This document shows, piece after piece, positions 55,001-64,000 of a stretch of DNA of 64,000 bases. Origin of the DNA: CBDFNC01 sp965249895 (GTDB taxonomy: Bacteria > Pseudomonadota > Gammaproteobacteria > Enterobacterales > CBDFNC01); contig CBDFNC010000005.1 of assembly GCA_965249895.1 (NCBI GenBank), positions 2,950,370 through 3,014,369 of the forward strand, in the 5' to 3' direction. Each line of letters begins with the position of its first letter. The stretch's first letter is position 1. The notes under the pieces are model-generated. The model had not been told where the DNA came from. It saw nothing but the letters and a program-made list of their open reading frames with translations, and did not search any database. The position numbers and the translations under genes were made by a program.

Positions 55001-55700
55001 AAAAGGCTTCTGTTGTTTGGCCAGACAGGGTTCGACCGGATGCGTCGGTAATAGTGCCCGATATCATCACAGGCAATACCAGCTCCATATCTTCAAACAC
55101 TTGCTCGACTGCAAATACTGCTGCTTTAGCGTTTAAGGTGTCGAAGATGGTTTCAATAAGGATAAGATCTGAGCCGCCTTCAATCAGTGCACGAGTAGAC
55201 TCAATATAAGCTTCCACTAACTCATCAAATGTAACATTACGAAAGCTGGGGTCGTTTACATCAGGGGAGATTGAAGCTGTTCGGTTGGTAGGCCCGAGAA
55301 CTCCGGCAACGAAACGTGGTCGATCGGGCGTTTCAGCAGTTTTTTCATCCGCCACTTTACGTGCAATCTGTGCCGCCTCATAATTGATTTCCGCCGACAA
55401 GGCTTCCATCTCATAATCCGCCATGGCAATAGTAGTAGCATTAAACGTGTTGGTTTCCAGTATATCAGCGCCGGCATCCAGGTAAGCTTTATGAATATCG
55501 GCAATGATTTTAGGCTGACTTAACACCAGCATGTCATTATTGCCTTTTACATCACAATGCCAATCGGAGAACCGGTCACCGCGATAATCCACTTCTTCCA
55601 GCTTATAATCCTGGATCATGGTGCCCATGCCACCATCGATAATCAAAATTCGTTTTGCTAGCTGGTCCCTGATCAACTGATTACTGCTTTTTACTGCCAC
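52005..55700 (-). CDS. metH: Cobalamin-dependent methionine synthase
   Basis: 1231 residues in the full order: homocysteine domain with zinc GGCCGTTPAHI, pterin domain, B12 domain with VHDIGKNIVGVVLQ (DxHxxG His ligand), and C-terminal SAM-dependent activation domain. It transfers a methyl group from methyl-tetrahydrofolate to homocysteine. The start is a GTG at 55700 (ribosome-binding site GGCAGGATA). It needs methylcobalamin; the cobD-cbiB pair on the same chromosome fits that need. Confidence 0.97.
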   Translation of the reverse strand: MAVKSSNQLIRDQLAKRILIIDGGMGTMIQDYKLEEVDYRGDRFSDWHCDVKGNNDMLVLSQPKIIADIHKAYLDAGADILETNTFNATTIAMADYEMEALSAEINYEAAQIARKVADEKTAETPDRPRFVAGVLGPTNRTASISPDVNDPSFRNVTFDELVEAYIESTRALIEGGSDLILIETIFDTLNAKAAVFAVEQVFEDMELVLPVMISGTITDASGRTLSGQTTEAFYNSLRHVKPISFGLNCALGPDELRTYVQELSRVCETFVSAHPNAGLPNAFGEYDLEADEMAEHIKEWAEQGFLNLVGGCCGTTPAHIKAMDRVVSGVKPRVLPDIEVACRLSGLEPLTIDKNTLFQNVGERTNVTGSARFKRLIKDEEYDTALEVARQQVEAGAQIIDINMDEGMLDSLACMEKFLNLCATEPDISKVPIMIDSSKWEILEAGLKCVQGKSIVNSISMKEGKDNFIKQAKLIRRYGAAMIVMAFDEDGQADTRERKFEICEKSYRILVDEVGFPPEDIIFDPNIFAVATGIDEHNNYAVDFIDAVKDIKDNLPHAMISGGVSNVSFSFRGNNPVREAIHAVFLYYCIKNGMDMGIVNAGQLAIYDDIPAELKEKVEAVVLNTHSGATEDLLEIAGNYVGDGVKEDDGKAQEWRSWPVEKRLEHALVKGITEHIEDDTEEARLAAERPLHVIEGPLMDGMNVVGDLFSEGKMFLPQVVKSARVMKRAVAHLQPFIEDEKTASSFNGKIVMATVKGDVHDIGKNIVGVVLQCNNYEIIDLGVMVSCDKILKVAKEENADMIGLSGLITPSLDEMVYVAKEMQRQGFTLPLLIGGATTSKAHTAVKIEQNYAEPVVYVSNASRAVGVCQKLLSPENKPAFVERLAKEYDTVRDQHARKKPRSKPCTLAQARANKVPVNWVDYVPPVPAQPGIHQFENYSIKEIRKYIDWTPFFMTWSLAGKYPRILQDEVVGEEAKRLFADANDMLDKLEQDDSVKASGILGIFPANSTTDDIEVYTDESRTKLLTTLRNLRQQTQKKAGQFNYCLSDYVAPKETGLKDYIGAFAVTGGIGEDDLVNKFKAEQDDYNAILVASICDRLAEAFAECLHEKVRKELWAYAPDEALSNEELIRENYVGIRPAPGYPACPEHTEKGETWRLLDVETAIGMKLTESFAMWPGAAVSGWYFSHPDSRYYAVAQIQKDQVADYAKRKEMTLETAEKWLAPNLGYNPDA

Positions 55701-55879
55701 TATCCTGCCCTTAACTCACCTCTTGAAGGAAGGACAAATCTTAGCATATTTTACCCGAATGGAAATCTAGCCGTCCAAAACAATTCGTTTTATATTATTC
55801 CTTTACTCTAGGCTTAACCAATTTGAAGGAGACTGAAATTAGATTTGCGCAATCCTGAGCAGAATCGCGCACCTAGCTG

Positions 55880-56812
55880 CTAAATTGGTGTTGTAGCGGA
55901 TACCCTATCTAAATCGAATGGCGTCATTTGATAGACACAGTAGTTTAGCCAGTTACTGTAAAGTAAATTTCCGTGGCTACGCCAATCCGCTATCGGAGAA
56001 TTTTCCGGATTATTATCCTGGTAATAATTCACTGGTAAATCCGGCTCTAACCCTTCACCTAGGTCTCGAATATATTCACTATGCAGCGTATCACTGTCAT
56101 ATTCAGGATGGCCTGTAACATAAACCTGGCGACAGTCTTTCGATGCTGCCAAATAAACACCACCATCTTCTGACGTTCCGTATATTTGTAAGTCAGTATT
56201 ACGCTTAATCATTTCAGGGGAAAACTCCGCGTAACGAGATAAAGGAGCCTTAAAGTAGTCATCAAAGCCTCGCACCAGAGGATGGTGGTGGATTAGCGTT
56301 TTATGCTGATAGATACCCGACAATTTTTTAGTTCTCGTATGCTTATCCAAATCATAGAAGAACTTTAATGCAGCTTGTGCTGCCCAGCAGAGGAATAAGG
56401 TTGAAGTTACGTTTTTACGGGACCATTCAACTATTTCCTTAAACTGATCCCAGTAGTAGACATTCTCGAATGGTACCTTCCCTAAAGGAGCTCCGGTAAT
56501 AATAAAACCATCCCACTTTTTTTCTTTAACTCGTTCGAAATCGCGATAAAACTTGTCAAGGTGCTCCTTCGGTGTGTTTTTTGATGCTCTTGCATCTACT
56601 CTTAATAATTCGATATTTACCTGCAAGGGCGTATTAGAAAGCAGACGCATCAGCTGAGTTTCCGTTTCTATCTTTATCGGCATCAGATTGAGTAATAAAA
56701 CCTTTAACGGACGAATATCCTGATGGCTAGCGATAGATTCTGGCATAACAAAGATATTCTCAGATCTGAGGACGCCTACTGCTGGCAACTCATCAGGAAT
56801 TCTAATAGGCAT
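55880..56812 (-). CDS. metA: Homoserine O-succinyltransferase
   Basis: About 310 residues from the ATG at 56812 (MPIRIPDELPAVGVL), the family's usual N-terminus; a longer frame to 56860 would add 16 unlike residues. Catalytic segments are present: FITGAPLGKVPFENVYYWDQ and LFLCWAAQAALKFFYDL with the reactive Cys, and HPEYD. It activates homoserine for methionine synthesis. An SD (GGAG) lies upstream, and two MetJ-like boxes lie about 27 bases before the start. Confidence 0.95.
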   Translation of the reverse strand: MPIRIPDELPAVGVLRSENIFVMPESIASHQDIRPLKVLLLNLMPIKIETETQLMRLLSNTPLQVNIELLRVDARASKNTPKEHLDKFYRDFERVKEKKWDGFIITGAPLGKVPFENVYYWDQFKEIVEWSRKNVTSTLFLCWAAQAALKFFYDLDKHTRTKKLSGIYQHKTLIHHHPLVRGFDDYFKAPLSRYAEFSPEMIKRNTDLQIYGTSEDGGVYLAASKDCRQVYVTGHPEYDSDTLHSEYIRDLGEGLEPDLPVNYYQDNNPENSPIADWRSHGNLLYSNWLNYCVYQMTPFDLDRVSATTPI

Positions 56813-56838
56813 AGTTCTGCTCCAATAATGACTTAGAT

Positions 56839-56854
56839 GGACATCTGGAAGTCT
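56839..56854. promoter_or_regulatory. Two tandem MetJ-like boxes ahead of metA
   Basis: On the minus strand the 8-base units AGACTTCC (56847-56854) and AGATGTCC (56839-56846) each match six of eight positions of the met box AGACGTCT, and they abut as MetJ boxes do. Position ahead of metA supports the idea. Weak individually; a third unit is not seen. Confidence 0.45.
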
Positions 56855-56968
56855 ACACAAAATAAGAAATTTTGTCAGTCTTAACCTTGGCCATTATTGC
56901 TGTTAATATATTAGTGAGTTTTATATCGATACTGGTGATTTACTGGGCTGTCCAGAATAAAGGAAGAC

Positions 56969-57821
56969 ATGGCTGAAATTAAAATTTCTGTAGATCGAAT
57001 TCAGGAAGGAAATTACGTTAAGCTTCCAGTAACCTGGGGAAGCCATCCATTTTTGTTCACGAATTTTAAAATTAAATCCCAAGAACAAATCGATGTTATA
57101 CGCAAACTCGGCTTAAAGCACGTCACTATCGTTCCAGAAAAAAGTGATGTTCCCCCGCTCCCTCCGGTAAATGAAGATACGACTCCTACACCTAATATTA
57201 ACGATGATAAACTTTCGGAATTTGAAAAACACCTTTGGGAGGATAAACAAAAACGAATTGAGCAACTGAAAGAATATCGCCGAAACCTACAGCAATGTGA
57301 GAAAAAATTCCAGCATAGCCTTTCACAAGTAAAAGGCTTAATGAGTAAAATCAGTAGTCGCCCCCTCAATGCGATTGAAGAAGCCAAAGAATTAATTGAT
57401 GCGATGGCAGACTCCCTACTCAGTGCAGATACGCCTGTTCTCCATTTAATGGGGGAAAACAAAGAAACTGAAAGCCTTTATTTTCATTCACTTAATGTTG
57501 CAGTATTGGGAATGTTGCTAGGTAAACTCAGTGGTTTTAATGAGCAAGAGATTAAGGCGATAGGATTAGGAGGCTTATTTCACGATATTGGAAAATTAAA
57601 GTTGCCGTCTCAGTTGCTACGAAAAACCGAAGCCCTGACACCTGCAGAACTAAATTTCTTCAAATTACACACGAAATATGGTCGGGAATTGCTGGAGCTA
57701 GCAAAGAATTTCCCCGAAGTTGCTAAGAAAATTGTTTACCAGCACCACGAACTTATCGATGGAAGTGGCTACCCAGAGGGATTGTGCCCGGTTCACGAAT
57801 ACACAAACTAGCTCAGCTTGT
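56969..57821 (+). pseudogene. HD-GYP phosphodiesterase gene, 5' part, frameshifted and IS-interrupted
   Basis: The N-terminus (MAEIKISVDRIQEGNYVKLP) is the DUF3391 part, then a coiled coil, then an HD-GYP domain: FHSLNVAVLG, GGLFHDIGKLKLP, HTKYGRELLEL and DGSGYPEGL. After that the frame reads CPVHEYTN and stops at 57809-57811. A 2-base insertion (TG after TTG) explains it: taking out these two bases restores SRIHKLAQLV, which leads to the IS junction and into the 3' part. It thus has a frameshift and an IS insertion. Confidence 0.85.
57813..57821. repeat. Left target-site duplication of IS copy 2
   Basis: TCAGCTTGT precedes the left end of the second IS copy and recurs after the right end at 59524-59532. 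One more base (C) may belong to the duplication. Confidence 0.85.
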
Positions 57822-59523
57822 CAGCAATTCTGGGCGTTGACCAATCCCCTTGTGTAGCAAGGGGTTCAAAGCATCTAAAAAAAGACTTTTCGCGCTAATT
57901 TGCTCTACAGTGGCAAAAAGATCACAAAAACCAGCCCCACAATGGCGGATCTCTCACAACAACTGACGCCACTAGATCACAAAGAAAAACAAATGCTTGG
58001 GTATAATGCGTGCACGTTAGACGTTTTTTAAGATAAATTATTGGCCTCACTGACTAAAAGTAAAAAGCACTTAAGCTTTAGCGCCCTCAGGAAAGCGCTA
58101 TCCGAGCAATTTCTCACCATTCCCGATGGCAGGCAGCAGAGTAAATGTACCTATAGCCAGCATGACATATTGATGAGCGCCTTCGCCTGCATGTATTTTC
58201 AGGATCCATCTCTGCTTCATTTTCAGAAACGACTGGAGCAAAAATACCAGCGCAATAACTTACAAACGATTTTCAATGTTGAGAATATCCCTGGGGATAG
58301 CCAGTTACGTGATGTGCTGGATAACATTCCCTCACAGGAGATGGCTGGCATTTTCAAAACACTTTTCGGTCGTCTTCGTCGTCATAAACACCTGGAAGAC
58401 TACGCCATCTTACCAGGGGTACTTATGTGCGCCATTGATGGTACTGAGTACCATCGCTCCAAGACAGTTCACTGCGAGCAATGTCTCCACAAAAAACAGA
58501 GAAACGGTGAGGTAACCCATAGCCATGGGATTTTACAGGGGGCCATTATGCACCCTGATAAAAAACAGGTGCTGCCTGTGATGCCAGAAGCAATACAAAA
58601 TGGCGATGGGAGTAAGAAGCAAGACTGCGAGATCAATGCTGCCAAACGGTTTATTGATAAATTGAGGGCGGCTCACCCTCGACAGAAGTTTCTTATCTGT
58701 GGAGACGGGTTAATGTCTCACCAGCCCTTTATGGAAACCGTGATGGCCAATGGCATGCATTGTCTGTTTGTCGCTAAGCCAGGTGATCATAAGTATCTGG
58801 AAGAGTGGCTCCAAGCTTATAAGCAGCTACCAACAACACAGCACATGGATAACCAAGGTCGCACGCATATTTATACCTGGCAAAATGCAGTCCCCCTCCA
58901 TGGTGGGAAAGGTGCGTTGGAGGTTAACTGGTTCAAATATCAGCTAAAAAATAAGAAAGGAAAAATTTCTTATACCAATAGCTGGGTAACGGATATCGAG
59001 ATCACTGAAGCCAATGTACAGCAGATGACCCGAGCAGGTCGATGCCGGTGGAAAATTGAAAACGAGTGCTTTAACACACTGAAAAATCAGGGATACCACA
59101 TTGAGCACAACTATGGCCATGGTGAGCAAAACCTGAGCTATAACATGTATCTTCTCACCCTATTAGCCTTTTATTTTCATCAGATTTTTGAGCTCACTGA
59201 CGGAGTGTATCAGGCTTGCCGAGTTTCCTATGGCTCTAAGGCCACCTGTGGGAAAACTTTAGGTCAACGATCCGCATGCTCGTTGTAGACGATTGGGAGC
59301 ATTTGATGGACCTACTTCTCAATGGCGATGATGACGAGGTGACGGCAGTTAAAAGAAGCTGAAAATACGAATTAGAGGAAAATGCACTTAACTGTGTAGC
59401 TTGATCCCTGCCTGCAATTTGAGTGTGAAATCAGGTAGAGCAGCGAGCTTGAGCAGGTTTGGAGAAAAAACAACCATAAAACCCCTTTTACCTTACTGAG
59501 CCAGTTCTCACCAAGAATCGCTG
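57822..59523 (+). mobile_element. Inner insertion sequence, copy 2
   Basis: Almost identical to the element at 40260-41962 along the full length. Differences seen are a G for A before the transposase gene (gcgtgcacg), one C missing in the coding part near 59242, and a G for A near the right end. Inserted in an HD-GYP gene with 9-10 bases duplicated. Confidence 0.92.
58041..59288 (+). pseudogene. Transposase of inner IS, copy 2, frameshifted at the C-terminus
   Basis: Identical to the copy 1 enzyme up to SYGSKA; one C is lost (aaggccacctg for aaggcccacctg), so the last residues become TCGKTLGQRSACSL and the protein ends at 415 residues instead of 440. All catalytic residues precede the shift, so some activity cannot be excluded. 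The TTG start is shared. Confidence 0.9.
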
Positions 59524-59950
59524 TCAGCTTGTCGCTGTCGTTGACCAGTATGATAGCTTGTGCCACCCAGTAGAAGTTAGGAAAGCAAAAGTCCCTTACT
59601 CAGCACTCTCTTATCTATATAAAACCCAAACGAAGCTTTATAACAAAGATTACCTAGGACGTTTGGTCCGCCTCTTAGGCATCTATCCGCCTGGTAGTAT
59701 TGTTGAGCTTTCCAATGGTCAGGTTGGTCTTGTAATGTCCGTTTCTGCGGACAGTCTTCTTTACCCCAGCGTTTTAGTATATGACCCAGATGTGCCCAGA
59801 ACTGAAGCCCCCATAATAGACTTGGAAGAAAAGGAGCTTAAAATTAAACGAGTCCTTCGACCGAAAAGTCTACCTGCACCAGTTTTCGAGTATTTAAATC
59901 CAAGGGTTAGGATAAGCTACTACTTTGATCACAATGATAAAAAGAGTTAA
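59524..59950 (+). pseudogene. HD-GYP phosphodiesterase gene, 3' part
   Basis: After the target-site copy the frame continues LVAVVDQYDSLCHPVEVRKA, YPPGSIVELSNGQVGLVMS, and ends with RISYYFDHNDKKS at 59950. This is the C-terminal helix and the tail domain of the same HD-GYP protein. It starts without its own start codon and is not expected to be translated alone. It is the 3' half of the interrupted gene. Confidence 0.85.
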
Positions 59951-60051
59951 ATCAGCTAGCATCATTAGCACTTACTCTAGAACTGTGCGTAACAAATTCT
60001 AATGGGATTTAGCCCGCTGCAAAGGCTCTCTATCAAAGTTTTTACGCATGC

Positions 60052-60081
60052 AAAAAAGCCCGAACCTTTTGGTTCGGGCTT
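60052..60081 (-). terminator. Terminator of the rRNA operon
   Basis: GCCCGAACC and GGTTCGGGC pair perfectly around a TTTT/AAAA loop, and on the minus strand TTTTTTGC follows. It is just after the 5S gene. Confidence 0.9.
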
Positions 60082-60089
60082 TCAATTTG

Positions 60090-60209
60090 GTACCTGGCAG
60101 TGTCCTACTCTCACATGGGGAAACCCCACACTACCATCGGCGCTATTGCGTTTCACTACTGAGTTCGGCATGGAGTCAGGTGGGTCCACAATGCTATGGC
60201 CGCCAGGCG
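60090..60209 (-). rRNA. rrf: 5S ribosomal RNA
   Basis: Reading the minus strand gives CGCCTGGCGGCCATAGC at the 5' end, CATGCCGAACTCAGTAGTGAA in the middle (split by my eye from the family pattern) and CACTGCCAGGTAC at the 3' end, 120 bases. It matches gamma-proteobacterial 5S throughout. Confidence 0.95.
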
Positions 60210-60463
60210 ATAACTTGTTTTGCTCTCGCGCTAAGCGCGTGAGCTTTAAAATCTGGAAGTGATAAAGTTCGCAACAGCTCTTTGTCTTCTCACACCTTTA
60301 CTTCGTAAAAGTGTTGCCAGACCTTCACTTTTTGCAAGCAAAAAGTGAATAGTTCGCAAGTAATCTTTTGGTATTAACACCCTAATGCTTAGTTTCCTCT
60401 CACATGTCTGCGACATGTTGCCGGAACTGCGCGGGTTACTTCGTAACACCGCTTAGGAGTTGT
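60210..60463 (-). other. 23S-5S spacer rich in short hairpins
   Basis: At least five near-perfect inverted repeats stand in a row: 60222-60244, 60293-60313, 60324-60349 (a perfect 12-bp stem with an AA loop), 60402-60418 and 60431-60452. Loops are two or three bases. None has a T-run. They are unlikely to be terminators inside an rRNA operon and are perhaps RNase processing or mobile hairpins. Confidence 0.8.
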
Positions 60464-63353
<2,890 letters not shown>

Positions 63354-63867
63354 ATACAACACCTAAACAGTGTCGTATTGCAGGACCCACTTTCGTGCAT
63401 CCTTTGTCTTTACCAAGACACTTGCGAACTACAACTGAGCTTTTACTTGTAAAAGCGACCTGCCTAACAACATCATTTACCAAGTAAATGTGTGAGAAGG
63501 CGCTAATACAAACTCAGTACGTGCTAAGTTTTAACACTTAACATTTATTTCTATTGCTTGAATTGTTTCCGAAGAAACAACTCGGTATTAAACACATCGA
63601 GTATTATCACCAAGTGATAATACGTAACATACCGATTTTGCAACGCAAAATGGTGGTTACTAATGTATTCAATGAACTTTATCAGCTTTCCAAATTTTTA
63701 AAGAGCAATTGCTTAAAAAAGCAAAGCAATATAATCACAACCGAAGTTGCTATATTGCTTTGTGCTTTCAAGCACGATACGAAAGGTGGTTTCTTAGTTC
63801 GCCATCTTCCTTAAACAAGGAGAGGAAATTCAGGGTTCGTGCTTCCAATTCTCTTAAACAAGAGAAT
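63354..63867 (-). other. tRNA-Glu to 23S spacer (ITS) rich in short hairpins
   Basis: 513 bases. Perfect inverted repeats with tiny loops include 63405-63420 (6 bp), 63439-63456 (8 bp, TT loop), 63474-63490 (7 bp, CAA), 63563-63580 (7 bp, CGAA), 63601-63623 (10 bp, CAA), 63635-63651 (7 bp, AAC), 63708-63730 (7 bp) and 63762-63775 (6 bp, TC). No gene is present. Confidence 0.8.
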
Positions 63868-63870
63868 TGG
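63845..63870. repeat. Hairpin overlapping the tRNA-Glu 3' end
   Basis: CCAATTCTCTT and AAGAGAATTGG pair perfectly over 11 bp around AAAC. The right arm ends with TGG, the complement of the tRNA CCA end. In the transcript the tRNA tail would be within the stem. Confidence 0.8.
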
Positions 63871-63943
63871 TATCCCGTACGAGATTTGAACTCGTGTTAC
63901 CGCCGTGAAAGGGCGGTGTCCTAGGCCTCTAGACGAACGGGAC
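63868..63943 (-). tRNA. tRNA-Glu (anticodon TTC)
   Basis: Reading the minus strand, the 76-base sequence begins GTCCCGTTCGTCTAGAGGCC, has CCCTTTCACGG with the TTC anticodon, and ends ACGGGATACCA. It folds as a standard cloverleaf. It sits between the presumed 16S (beyond the window) and 23S genes, the usual place for tRNA-Glu in gamma-proteobacterial rRNA operons. Confidence 0.95.
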
Positions 63944-63983
63944 ATAAACTCGATATGAGAAACATGTTTCTCAGCAGTTTATG
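63943..63983. repeat. Nested hairpin upstream of tRNA-Glu
   Basis: An outer stem CATAAACT/AGTTTATG (63943-63950 with 63976-63983) encloses an inner perfect stem TGAGAAAC/GTTTCTCA (63956-63963 with 63966-63973). It may guide RNase processing of the tRNA 5' side. Confidence 0.7.
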
Positions 63984-64000
63984 AATCAGGCGAACGCTAG

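Overview
The window reads as chromosome of a marine-type gammaproteobacterium, probably an Alteromonadales relative. This is an inference from gene families (prlC, gor, metA/metH, pyrBI, an isobutyryl-CoA mutase fusion, a PEP-CTERM locus) and from the 23S, 5S and tRNA-Glu sequences, not from a database search. Most of it is ordinary, densely coded chromosome. The accessory material is an arsenic-metabolism cluster, a PEP-CTERM/N-acyltransferase locus and three insertion-sequence events.

Layout. 1-11.4 kb: a cyclic-di-GMP protein cut by the left edge, oligopeptidase A, a membrane sensor kinase, a glutathione-reductase-like enzyme, and two divergent regulator/enzyme pairs (LysR/VOC protein, SDR/TetR). 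11.4-17.2 kb: two pilin-type genes (one prepilin with a C-terminal domain resembling a chitin-binding module), a bactofilin, a FAN1-like nuclease, a DMT transporter, a frameshifted Rap1a-like gene and a lipoprotein. 17.2-22.1 kb: a putative arsenosugar or related organoarsenical cluster: MTA/MTI-type phosphorylase, arsenate reductase, radical SAM enzyme, ArsM-like methyltransferase and two glycosyltransferases of arsenosugar-linked families. 22.1-36.7 kb: icmF, dacB, a VWA lipoprotein/ECF sigma/membrane protein operon, a MOSC protein, a DUF2076 protein, pyrBI, an Lrp-type regulator, an unknown secreted protein, and cobD-cbiB. B12 recurs: IcmF and MetH use it, CobD and CbiB help make or salvage it.

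36.7-51.7 kb: a GNAT-like acyltransferase, a D-lactate-dehydrogenase-like enzyme, an IS whose transposase gene is itself split by a second IS (nested insertion), then the PEP-CTERM locus: two PrsT-like TPR proteins, an FAD-linked oxidase, a PEP-CTERM-associated N-acyltransferase and one PEP-CTERM protein behind a good sigma-54 promoter candidate. No exosortase lies in the window.

51.7-64 kb: rubredoxin, metH, metA (with MetJ-like boxes), an HD-GYP gene broken by a 2-base frameshift and by a second copy of the inner IS, and the end of an rRNA operon on the minus strand (tRNA-Glu, 23S, 5S). Its spacers are packed with short near-perfect hairpins. The points most worth a second look are the arsenic cluster with its non-standard-looking radical SAM protein and tandem repeat, the N-acyltransferase/FAD-oxidase/PEP-CTERM grouping, the pilin with a carbohydrate-binding-like domain, and the hairpin-rich rRNA spacers.
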